Below, one piece after another: positions 36,261 to 48,002 of a stretch of DNA of 64,000 nt. The DNA is from Aspidiotus rigidus (Eukaryota; Arthropoda; Insecta; Hemiptera; Diaspididae). Numbering within the stretch: the stretch's first letter is position 1; every line of letters begins with the position of its first letter. The notes under the pieces were generated by a model. It had not been told where the DNA came from and did not search any database. It saw only the letters and a program-made list of their open reading frames with translations. A program made the position numbers and the translations under genes. The DNA is taken from contig JAVHKY010000013.1 in the NCBI GenBank assembly GCA_035079385.1, positions 3,348,001-3,412,000 of the forward strand, written 5' to 3'.

Positions 36261-39200
36261 TTAGGTTCATTACGCCATCGAACTCGAACGCACTTGCCGA
36301 CGCGGAAATTTATTGAAGATGCGCCTCAACAAAAACGATAGCGGGTTCCTCACCAAAAGCAGTGGTATGTCCTTACATGACTTATTCATACTTCATAACT
36401 CCTTGTATTACAGATGGGTGATTGACCGATTTTTTTCAGAGAGAATGACGTAAGTAGAAGCGAGAATTTTCACGCCGTCTATCGAGCGACTTGGAAAAAT
36501 CTTGGGTTCGGCTACTTTCACCATAAAACTAAAAATCTTGCCGAGCTACATGTATTATTATGAAAACTTGAACTTGAAGAAAATTCAACTTGCAAGCAGT
36601 AGAAATCAGTGATAAGACTTGCTAATCGGTCATTAATGATCTTGAGACTTGAACAAATTCAATCGAGTGAACTATGATGCAGTGAATGTTGATAATTAAT
36701 AGGTCAATGTTGCGACAATTTTTCTCTATAATATTGGCCCCTTGAATTCTCCTCCTTATTAATCGATTGGTAACATTGCTTAAATATTGATAACCATTCA
36801 ATGTTGACAGTATTACAATACTCGCCCCATAACTACTTACTTCCAATGTCAACCATATCCACTCATTTCTAGCACTCCTTGAGAAATTGTGTAAGTACTC
36901 CCCCTGGGGAATTTCACGTGGATCATTTTTGTACTGACGTATTCTTTTCAAAAGATGCTCGGTTCCCGAGATAAGCGTTTTTCGACTCTCTAGCACTTTT
37001 TCATCAAAAATAGCTTCTTTGCGGAAGTCATGTCGACGATGTTTTTACTCGATTTTCATCGCGTTAATCCAGAAAACACAAGGATACTTTTTTTCATTTA
37101 TTTGGAGAACATCATCCAGAACCTACGAAGGAGTAAATTCATTTCAGCCTCGATTTAGTTCGCCTTATTCAGGCATAGGTACATGAAATTTCAACAAATT
37201 AGTGCTCATGATAACCCAACTCATTGTTCGTTGTTTCATAAAGCTATTATTAATTTTCTTCCGGTATTTGACCTAATTCATTCATCACTCGTCTCTCTCC
37301 GTATTTCTCTCTCTACACACATATGTACATGAATATATCAGTCGTGTTACGAAATTTCTTCCGGCACAGATCCGCGAGACCAATTTTTTCTGCAGGTGAC
37401 AAACTGACCACATTACACGTAGGTACCTAGTATTCCCGGATCACGCAGCGCTATGAGTTCAATGCTCTCTTTCTTTCTTTTTTTATCAACAGTGCCTAAT
37501 AAGACGTATATTACACTTTCGAGTCGTTAGCACATGTATGGTCCATTTTCTTTTCGCCAGCATTATACATAGTATACGCACGTACTCATCTATTATTTTA
37601 CGAAAATTTAGAATTCTTTCGATAGCAACTCGGTGTGTCTTGTTGCCTTCTCCATCGTATGCCCACGTACTCATTATGGTCATATATAGCCCAGAGAGGC
37701 TGCTAACCGTGTTCGTATTCACAGGCGTAATAGAATCGCGTAATGATGCTATGCCCACATGACCTTTCTTTATGTGTATGTTGGTACAGTATATAAGGAC
37801 ATGGTGGTACATGTACTTCACCAGAATCTCGCTCTTAAACGAAGACACGTAGACAGGATTTGAGCTGATACCTAATCTCCGTCTTTATTCCTGACCCTAC
37901 AACTATGTTGTAGAGTAAGCGATGGAACGTGACAGACAAGAACGTAGACATCATTTTTCTACAAAATACTGCGCACATATATCAGTATGTTCACCCATCT
38001 ATCTGTTTCAACGGTCTCAGCAATAGGCTAGTACACATGTGGCTGCAACATCGCTTTATTTTATTCTCAACTGGCAGGCGGGGAGGAAATTAATCGTCGT
38101 TCTTTTTCAATCTACAGTTATGAATTTTTGAGAGACAGCAGGCCCGAGTTGAATTACGCGAGAAATTTACTCTTGACATTGGAACGTCGAACATAGTACG
38201 TACATACCCTTCTCCGTAAAACGAATTTAGGAATGGAATCTCTTTTTTATTAACGCGACATACTCCACCTCTCCTCCCCCTTTTTCGAGCGTATCATCGA
38301 ACAAATCGAACGCATGCCGCGCGTTTTTAGGGAATCAAAACAATAACACAGCACAGTTGCAGCACGAAAATAGGGCTGTAATTTTTTTTTTTTTTTTTGT
38401 TCTCCTCCTTCTGTACCCTTCATGACGAATCCGCACTACGCAGCAGCAGCATACGACACCCGATTGATAATAATTCGGGCGGCATTTTCAACGTTTTAGC
38501 GGTATATCCAACTCATTGAGAGGTCCTGTTTTCAGTTTCAACGGCGGTCACGAGTCACCCTCCTCTTTGTTCACTATTGTTTCCTTGTCTTCACCGATAA
38601 ACGCTATTATATAACGAAATCGTCCGTACGACCCTCTCCACCGACAGATTGTAAATATACACGTACATAATATAGGCAACCGGGCAACCTATTAAGAGTG
38701 TACCTACCAAGAGCATTACAATTTTACCTTTGTACTCTTCTGTTTTCACATTATACGTGTACGTTAACCATTATGATATTATTTCAGTTGAGATGTCACG
38801 TATATTTACGTTCAGCCTTCTCTTCCCGCGTGCATCCTGCGATCCTCTTTTTCGCGCGCTCTTTCGTCCTTGTGTGTAGGTCACTTAGTTGTTGTATCTT
38901 CCTATTCTTCCTGGGTTGCATTCATTATACGTAAACTTGCTGAAGCGGTACCGCAAAGAATTGCCAATCGATACACGAACGCTTTCTTTCTGTTCAATCA
39001 AAAGTCAAGAGATACCGACGACGTGTTTACCTGCTGATTTCATGTTGAATTCAGACGACACGCTAGATTAAATTTCCAATTGGGAGCCGTTTCCACTCTA
39101 ATCTCAACAAAATGTTGCTTAATTATTCACTCGCAACGCGCGCATATTCAAGCACCCTTATATCAGAACAGGTAAAGAAAAAGATGTTTTCTACCAGACG

Positions 39201-42200
39201 ACAGTGGGATTTCAAAAACATCCTATCATACGTGCTCGTTTCACAACTGCTCTCATGCTATTCGCAGACTCCGAAGTCGTACAATAATACTCAGGCTCCT
39301 AAATTAGACTTTGCTTCGTTAGATAGGGTTCGAATCACATACTACACTTCGTTCTTCAAACTTGAAAACAAGGATAATTGAGAAAATTACATCTCCTATA
39401 CTATCACTTCAAATGGAACAATTAAATCTTGTATGTTTAGGCACAGGGTAGAAGGATAAGATTCGTAGAAAATTTATGTCACTTAATTATTCTATCGAAG
39501 TATGGAGTTTATATTTGCCATACCACGTGTTCTCTACTTTTCAAACGTGAAGTCATTCTAAAACTCCCACAGGACAAATTTCTATCATGACACATCAGTT
39601 TTTGAGAACTTTGAAAACACCTTCTCCAAACCCTAACAAGAACCTTGTAGAATTACAGCATTGAGAAATGATGATAAAGTATCGCAGAATGATGGTGAGT
39701 AATTCACCTTAAACCTGAACAGAATTTTCTTAGCCTTCAACTGACTGAATACACCTCAATGTTCGATATTATATTCTTGTACGTTTCTTTTCTTTATAGA
39801 CGAATTTAATATGCAAAAAGCACTGTTTTAACTACTTTTGATGAGGTTTTATTCAGTAGTCTTACATACAGACAAATCGTAGGACCATGTACACCTCCAT
39901 TTTAATTATTCGAAGACATTATAGCTAAAGCTTATACCGAGTCAATAAATTGAAAAAACTGTCAGGGATAACTCATGCCCTCACCACTGACACCATAGCC
40001 AAAACCCGATCTATGAAGAAACGATGCATGATACGAAACGTTAAGAGAAGAAACTTACAGTGGTTCCTATCATTTTGAAGCAAATAAAGAACAGTGAGAG
40101 ACAGAATATGTGCAAGCTGTGGTGGGGTAATTTCTCTTGGGTCCAACATGAATTTTTATAAAGCGAATTCCAAGCGGTTCGACTTTCCTTCTTCCAATTT
40201 CTTAATTAAAACTTTTATCCTCAGGAAACGTTTGTGTCCATCAGGATGACCACGACCGACCCTATCTGGACTCCACGGAAAATTTTTGGCTAAAATTCCC
40301 ATTGAGGAGAGACTCCGAAAAATCATAAGTGGCAAAGAGCTCTACTGCCAAAGAAATACTGACTCAAGAGCGAAACGGGCACGGGGAAATGTTCAAAAGA
40401 TTTGAAAAATGTTTTCTCTTTCATCTTCAGCGCTCCGGTTCTTCATACAGCTCTGAGGAAGGATAAGATTTTGCAAATATTGAAATACGATTACAGGTTG
40501 AAATTTGTGCAGTCCTTGACTACGGGCAAGAAATGATTCCCCTTGTTTCGTTCAAAATGCTTTCCTGAAGGTTGGGAAATATATTCTCACAATTCGACCT
40601 CCCCCCTGAAAAGATCAATCTCAACACAACGATTCTGTTCGAACAGAAAGGCCATCAAAGAGATTGTAATTCTGTGCTATACGATTGTTTTTCATTTCAC
40701 GCCACGTCTCCTAATTAAAATTTTGAGAACTACCAAACAAAAGAGTCATAATTTTCCTCCGGTATCACGCCCATATACCCTTCAAAATAGCTCTCTAGTT
40801 TCGCACGAACACAGCACAAGTACACTTACACTATACATACTGAACTGTTTCCTTGATTTTCCAAGTGCTGATACTGGTGCATTCACCTTGCTACCGAATG
40901 ATATTGAAAATCCATCAAGAGGACTGGCGGAGTACACAGTGAAGTATACACGAACGTGATGAGAGCGACGATGCCCAATTATTTTCCTCTCCCATTCTCT
41001 TATTCGTTCGTCTTGTTCGTCTTTCAATATTTTGTAATTAAATTCAATTGAAAAATAACGCAGTAAGCGAGTCTTTGTTTCAGTCGTCGATATTTTTTCC
41101 TCGCTTCTCAACGTTTGCCATGACGTACTACAACATTATATTTCTTCAACGAGAATTGAAAGAGAGAAAAAAGAGAGAAAAAAAAAACAAACCACAACAA
41201 TCCTATACCATTACATATTATTCTACTGAGTCGAACACAAGCAGCGCCATCTACGAGCACGCGGTTTCCGTAAATAGGCGTGAAAGAGAGAGAGAGAAAG
41301 AAGCACGACGCACTCGGTCGTAACCTCAAAAACGACGCACGAATCGCGGAATTACAAATTTCTAATTCCCGCGCGTCCTTCTTTTTCTTCTTCTTAATGA
41401 TATCACGAAAATTGCCGTGCTGCGGTCCCAAGTTCCAACTCAACCATTATGGAAATTTATTCATTATGACCTCTAAGGAAGACTAAACCCGGCCTGCCAA
41501 CTTTCCTAAACCATGACTCTTACTCGCGCGCTTTTACAACACCCCCTTCCCTCGTCAAAGGAGGTAACTTTTCATCCATACCTTTATCTAATGATAAGGA
41601 ATACAACATCGTAGAACACTTTTTTCTTTACTCTGTCAACAAATTAACACGTGCGCGCACACATACAATCGGTGGTTTATTATTACGTTGCAACAAATTG
41701 TATTATAAGGGGTCGCTCACTTCAGAAGAAAAATAAAATGTTAATTTTTTCCAATTACAAATGTAAATGACATTCTTACGTACTGTAATCGGTGAAAGAG
41801 TCATGTCGAAGGAAAGATAAGTTTCTATTTTGTACTTAGGTACAATTTCTCTACATCAGTTTCATTTCTTCTTATCCACATAGGTATATAGCACAGTAGC
41901 AGTAGCATAGTAGACAACTGTACATACAATGTCTATAATACCTACTTTGCTACTTACATTACTACAACTGTGAATATCTTAACACGTGCGTGTGATAATG
42001 AAGGGAGTACGTGAGTACGAATAATAATTACGTGGTACTGAGTGTATCACAGTATCTAAAGACGAAAAAACGTGTTCTTATGACCAGTATCGTGAATGTC
42101 ATTTATTTATTTATGGTTATTTATATTAGAACAGTTTCGAGACATACAATATGAGTATACTCTCGCTCTACGTACGAGATCAGCTTACATGCACACAGAC

Positions 42201-42881
42201 GTAACACGCGTCTGTGCTGTAGTAGCGAGAGACATTGGCACAATTTATCTTCGTTCAACGGCCTCCCAATCAACACAGAAGGTCTTGCACGCTATACATC
42301 GCAGATAATGCTGCTACGATACAGCCAAGCTGGTATGACATTATAGCATTTCAACTCATTCCCTCTCCACCCGATAGAAAAAAAAATCTAACTCATCAAG
42401 CGATATAGGATATTTTTGAACGTCACGACGCTTTATCCATACTTTTAACCCAATCAATATGTGTACATACACAACAATTACCTAATAGTAGGCTAGTCAT
42501 CAACCGTAATCAGCATAAAAATAGCGTATTTACAATTCATAAATCAACGCAATCAGCATGCTGTATGTATTATAGTAGAGACCCTGTGAATATGACTATT
42601 GATCATACAACAGCCTGCAGTAGTTAAGCTTACGTTAGCTTTACTACAACAACTACAAGACGTCGTATGTGCACCGTTGTTGTACACGAACTTACCGAGC
42701 AGCGTGCACCGTATACGCACGCAACGCACCCAGCGAAGAAGATAAACAATAATGATAGGAAAATCGCTGACTCAGACTTCAATATGTATTACTTCGTGAA
42801 AACAGGATTTCTCGTTATTATAAGAACCATTTTCTTTTAGGAAAAAAAAAACTTGTAGTTATTATTTGTAGATAAACGTAC

Positions 42882-42936
42882 CTCGATCTCTTCGCTCGAG
42901 AAATTCGGCAGCTTCTAATAACGCAGCGATGCTCAT
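42882..42936 (-). CDS. MXD: MXD-like repressor, exon 1: start codon and Sin3-interaction helix
   Basis: ATG at 42936-42934 (minus strand, AAG before it gives A at -3) begins MSIAALLEAAEFLERRDR, with the last base G before donor GTACGT. I..LLEAAEFLERR is the amphipathic helix that binds the PAH2 domain of Sin3 corepressors in MXD proteins, which make it their extreme N-terminus. The split Glu codon is completed by exon 2. No in-frame alternative start is needed. The gene reads leftward, away from the kinesin exon. Mnt shares a short MSI..LLEAA start but not ERRDREAEHGYAS, so MXD is preferred. Confidence 0.93.
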
Positions 42937-44060
42937 CTTTACTACAAGTAAATAGTAATTTTATATTGCTATAATATAATGGACTGGAACGATAAATAAA
43001 AATGATGAATACGAAAAGAAATAATTTCTCCTCGAACTTTGGCGATTAAATAGAAATCGATTGAAAAACGCTTATCATCAAATGAAAGAAAAAGAACAGA
43101 ATGAAAAAATCGCGCTATAAGACGAAAAAAAAAACTGAAAAACGCACGTTTCAAATTGAAATTGATAAAGAAGGAAGAAAATTTTCCTACTCGGGGAAAA
43201 AAATGAAAATAAATACACAACAACTTCGACGCGCACACACCGTGGTAGCAGCGAAAAAAAAAATATAAATATTAGATCAAGAACAAACGAGGTTAAAACA
43301 AGTCTAATCAACAGAGAAACGTAACGAAAAAATTGTCATACTGAATTGATTTGCGTGTAATTCATAAAATAATACGAACAACAAAACGTTCGTACAGTAG
43401 AGACTGAACTGAAAAAGTCGGCGCGAGTCAGCGACCAGAGCGACCCAGCATGAATAACGGATTACGAGTGTAGTGAGCAGTGAAAACAACGAATGAAAAT
43501 TTAACACATACACCGTGTGCGAATCCTTCGAACTGAGCGAACGAATGAACGAATGAGGAGAACGAGTGAGCGAACAGCTGTTTTTTTGTTACTGTCGGGT
43601 ATAAAAATACAAAGCTTAAATAAATTAACGGCAACGTGAAAGGTACAGTACAACGCGGCTGTGTGCAGGGAGTCATGCAGCGCACAGTGTACTAGAGGAC
43701 GCAGTGACCGACCGACAAGTCGACAACACAGGCGCGTTGCGTTGTGTTTGAGCTGCTCCGCTCATATAATTCGGCACGAGCCATAAAACAGCAGCCGCAC
43801 CAGCGCACCGCGGGGAAAATGGTGAGGCGCGGAAATTGGGAAGTGGGAACGCAGAACCGGCCAAAATGTCGAACTGCAAGATTTGGAGATAGGAGTCCCG
43901 AGTCAGTGTGCGACTCTGCAAGCAGTTTTTCCTACTGACAGAGAAGAAAATGAATGCGAAACGAAGTAACGATCGTCGGAACCACGGAACCGCGATCGCA
44001 TAGTACACTACCCTACTGGCACGCCGTATTTTTCTCGCTCTTCGGATTCGCCGCACTAAA
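42937..44060 (-). promoter_or_regulatory. Probable 5' UTR and promoter of the MXD-like gene
   Basis: Directly upstream of the start codon. From about 43415 to 44060 the sequence is richer in G+C and in CpG (for example GGCGCGAGTCAGCGACC, GACCGACCGACAAGTCG, CAGCGCACCGCGGGG) than the surrounding 10 kb, as expected for a broadly used promoter. No TATA box is obvious on the minus strand and no CACGTG is present. The transcription start cannot be placed. Open frames over it on either strand are not supported. Confidence 0.4.
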
Positions 44061-44689
44061 ATTTTATGAACGTCAACGTGAGTGGGAAGAAAACTTTCTT
44101 CTTCAAATACGAACTGAGCAAAGATGAGAATTTTTGCTTTCAATGAATCAACTCGAGAAATGACGGAGACTGATTGTATATATCAATAGGACAGAAATTC
44201 TTTATCTGACCGGTAAAAGTTCAAATAAGTACCTATTATTACTAATGCATCTTCGAAACAACGATCAGAAGAGAATCGTACACTTCTCTTCAAACGATGT
44301 ACCTAGCATCAATATTTGCTGCCTGGAAAATTTGATAGTAACACCAAATGTTAATTCGTTTCTTCGGTGGATATGGTAGAAAATAAATGGGTACCTATAT
44401 GAACAAATAATTCGAGCTTCTTAGTTATAACGACTAACCAAGTATATGCATTCTTCATTTTACCCCCTACTCGAGGACACAAGTTAATAGGTTGGATAAT
44501 GGCTGGCTTCTTCTTAAATTTCAATTACAAGACTGTCCTTAATAATAATCTAAAAAAAGGCAACTGCGTTGATATACCGGTAACCTTTTATTTTCGCCAT
44601 AGAATCCGTTTTATGGGGTTTATTTCGCAAAAAATATCTGGTGTCTACCGACCAGCAACCTGACCCCACCTAAATTGAGATTAGGGGGA

Positions 44690-44970
44690 GTAGAAAAAAT
44701 ATTGACTTTCGAGCTATTATTATGATAGGAGGGGAACTTCAGAAAATCCAACTTCCTTGCTATATATGATAGAAGAGGATTTGGAAAAAAATGTCGATAG
44801 TCGAGAGTCTAAATTTCTCTCAAGTCCCCCACCTTCTATCATTTTATATAGCTCAAAAGTCAACATTTTTCTCAAGGATCATACATAGCTACAGAGTCTA
44901 AATATCTTCCAAGTGCCTCTCCATTCATCTACAGCTCGACAGTCGATTTTTTTTCCAAGTTCCCCGCAAC
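44690..44970. repeat. TATATAGCTC short repeats in both orientations
   Basis: TCGAGCTATTATTATGATAGGAGGGGAACTTC and TGCTATATATGATAGAAGAGGATTTGG are inverse units; GAGTCTAAATTTCTCTCAAGTCCCCC, TTATATAGCTCAAAAGTCAAC and CTACAGCTCGACAGTCG are forward units. The arrangement suggests an old foldback of the array. Confidence 0.65.
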
Positions 44971-45294
44971 TATTTTTATCCACAAAAAGCCTATTTCATT
45001 GTACCATTCTCAATAGACCATAGTTACAAATTGTATAGGACTAGAGTACTCATGTATGTTCTGGCGCATTTGAGCGCACTTAGCTTTTCTCTCTCGTACA
45101 ACCTACTTTTTCAACATTAAAAATCATCACAATACACTGCACAAATTTCATCTTTCCATCATTCAGAAATCTCAAAACTACAGTGTTTTTACTCGTAGAC
45201 ATCCATGTCCGTGTGACGTAATTATAGCGAATGCGTCGTCGTCTACTAGCTTAGCCTAAGAGTAATATTTGAATTTTTCATGAAAACGTGTCGG

Positions 45295-45364
45295 TAGCGA
45301 GATTCAAACTCGATACCTCTGAATTATTTCTAGTCCGTCTGCTCAACCACTACACACTATGCCA
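45295..45364 (-). pseudogene. tRNA-Ser-like pseudogene or SINE head
   Basis: On the minus strand GTAGTGGTTGAGCAGACGG resembles a tRNA A-box region, GGACTAGAAAT matches the anticodon arm of tRNA-Ser(AGA), and CGAGTTTGAATCTCG is a paired T-arm with a slightly altered B-box. The 5' end (GGCATAG) does not pair with the 3' side (CTACCGA), so the acceptor stem is broken and this is not a functional tRNA. A tRNA-derived SINE is the likeliest source; no second copy was seen in the window. Confidence 0.55.
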
Positions 45365-47882
45365 TTCTATCTTCACTACTCAATAGTGAAAATTTGTCCT
45401 TATTTCCTACCACGTCAACATGTTCAAAAATTACAAGTGCGAAAAAGACACTTTTTTACTGTTCATCAAATCATCACTAGCCACAGACAATCACCTGATA
45501 GGTAGAGGCTGCTTCTCGTACCACCTTCGAAGCGCCATTCAACAAGAATGCTTATTCTCACTTTCTCTCCTGTTGATCTTTTATCCACCACCCACAGCCA
45601 CAACCTTCGACAGAAAATACTTTAAAGAGCGTTTAAATCATACTCCCTTATTACATGAATTCAAATTCGGCTCCAGTCCCCACGACGGATTGGTATGTCA
45701 AGATATTATTGTTTACGCCTTTTTTTTTTTTTTTTTTTTTGTATTTGTACATGTATATTTATTTTTTCAATAATTATTTTTTGGTTGGATGTAATAAAAA
45801 AAAAAAAACAATAAATAAATAAAAATAATATTCATGATGAGTGAAATGTAGAGTAAATCGTTTAGAACTCACGTACGATTTTGTTCATCTTATGAGCAAT
45901 CCGTGAAGTGCTAATTTTCTGATTAAAAATCAGCCAGCAATGAACAATCGCTTCAGCTAGAGCGTTGAAAATTAAGAGGACTCTTAGATTAGTTCAAATC
46001 TATAGTATCATAAACTTTGAAATCATGCAAGAGGAATTTCCTTGCACGTCGAAAATTCAAAGAAAAATTTGTGATCTACAAAAGTGACGAGAAAATGATG
46101 AAAAGTGAGTCAAGTGCGCCAGAATGGATAGGGTTAAAAAAGAGAAAAATGATTTTCTCCTCAAACTTACCAAAAACGCAGGTGATCAAAAATATATTTT
46201 ATATTTCGAGAGATGACGACGTGTTATATCTAAATTTGATTTTATAATTATACATCAGTGCACTGTCAAACCACTTGGTGAAAGATACATACCGACTTCA
46301 TTTTTAATTTTATTTATTTTTCGTTCGTTTATTTGTCTTTCTTTTTCGTCCTCACGCTCACGGTATCATCATCTGCCGGATATATACTCTCCATCTTCAT
46401 AATGTTACATTTATCGTTTAAATGAAACTTTTTTAATATTGTTTTAATTTTCAAATGATGATACATTCACGAACACCAGAGGCCAAACGAAAAGGGCGAA
46501 AGATATATCTTCATCCACGACTCGACCGGAAAACAAAATTCAAAAAGCACTTGACTAATTTATAAATTCAACCGTGAATATCCACACTAAGTAATTTTAA
46601 TACGTGTAAGGAATAAGTAAGGTCGTGAAGTGACCGAAATATCATCTTATCTGAATAAAAAAAAATTGATTTTAAGTTGTTGATCATGTGGTAGATAAGA
46701 AGAATATATAAATACCGGCAGCCTATTCTTAAATCGAAGTAGGTACCTAACTCATGATTTTTTCTAAGGAATATTTTTCGTATGAGGTACAAGATGAAAT
46801 ATTATTTTTAAAGGGAGAAATATTTAATTTACATAAAACATCAAAACGTATTCAGAGTTAATAGGTATCTTGATTTTTCTATTTTTCTCTCTTGTACCTA
46901 TTGTTTGACGCTCTATGAACGAATTTATAGTTTCATTAATAACCTTACAGTTGTAGGCCTATGTCAATTTTCAATTTATACTTTTATCACCGCATCTTTT
47001 GCTCTTGAACAATTTTATTAAGATTTTCAATACTTCTGCGGTTTATTTCATGCAGCTTCTGAGAAATATTTTTTTCCTGCACAATAGATGATTTATTCTG
47101 AACACACCTTAAGTATAATTTTTCACCAAATCATAAAATAAATAAGCAATCAAAAATATTGTCGATTAGCTTTTTAGTCATGAAACCACTGAAGTGAATA
47201 GCGTAGATGAACAACGCGTTTATTACTAGGAAGAGACAAATATAAAATGAAAAATAATAAAATAAATAAAAATACTCAATCATTACCTATTTTATGTATT
47301 AAGATTATTATTATGTCAAGACAAAGAATATGTAACTAGTGCTACCTACACAATACTACAAATTTCAAAATTGAAACAAAAACATAAAAAATACCTATTC
47401 ACTATCGATGATTCTTCTTTTTATTTTCAAAAACAACCCATAACTCGATAGCACCCTCTAAGATTTCCAATTTCAATCTGGAAAAATAAAAACGTATTAT
47501 ATATATATTTCTATTCTTACAGCTGGGTTTCCGTAACAGCTAGGTACTAATAGCGGTAGGTACTAACATTGCTAAAAAATTCATTACCTTCATGGCTCTA
47601 CAGAATATTTAAAATTAAAGCGTTCGAGCTAACGGGACTTACTTTTTATTCGTGTGAGGACTAGAATAAAATTTGCCATCTTATTCAAGTTTTCTCACTC
47701 AATTAAAATTTTGGATAGGGCTTAAAGACCAATTGGCTTCCTAAACATCGTCAGCCCTTGATTAAGTTTTCATTTTCCTTCGTGAGGTAATAAATATCTA
47801 ATAATAATTATGAGAATTTATATTCAATTATTTCCAATTCGAAGAGCTCTTTCAGTCGATAATGTTTTTCTTTTTCTGTAAG

Positions 47883-48002
47883 CAGACCTGAGATTACGTA
47901 TAATTTTCTGCCCTGGCCCTCATCTAGTCGTACCAAATATTTGGCTCGGTGTAGCCTGGTCCGAGCAAGGCGTGGCCGGGCCAGGGCTCAATCTCAGGCC
48001 TG
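47883..48002. mobile_element. hAT-type MITE, 120 bp, with perfect 8-bp target duplication
   Basis: TCTGTAAG occurs immediately before (47875-47882) and after (48003-48010). Ends are CAGACCTGAGATT and, complemented, CAGGCCTGAGATT: CAG termini plus an 8-bp duplication are the hAT signature. A second inverted pair inside (GCCCTGGCCC against GGGCCAGGGC) and a central CTCGG/CCGAG stem let the whole unit fold. It is GC-rich against an AT-rich flank and has no coding capacity. Confidence 0.92.

Larger units (their letters stand above)
29951..42881 (-). other. MXD-like gene intron 1 (12.9 kb)
   Basis: Bounded on the minus strand by GTACGT (42881) and CTTTCCAG (29951), phase 1. It holds the Tc1-like element at 31326-32483, G- and C-homopolymers near 33087 and 33181, and short repeats at 35780-36260. 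The remainder, including 36.3-42.8 kb, is AT-rich with no recognised exon; the larger open frames there show no family signature. Confidence 0.85.

Noticed and set aside
39318..39345. B-box-like GGGTTCGAATCAC
   Set aside because: The T-arm does not pair and no A-box or acceptor stem lies upstream.
43673..44143. 156-codon minus-strand frame upstream of the MXD start
   Set aside because: Lies in the CpG-rich presumed promoter/5' UTR, out of continuity with the MXD start and without family similarity.
45420..45773. 117-codon plus-strand frame ending in a Phe run
   Set aside because: The tail is the T-homopolymer; no similarity recognised.
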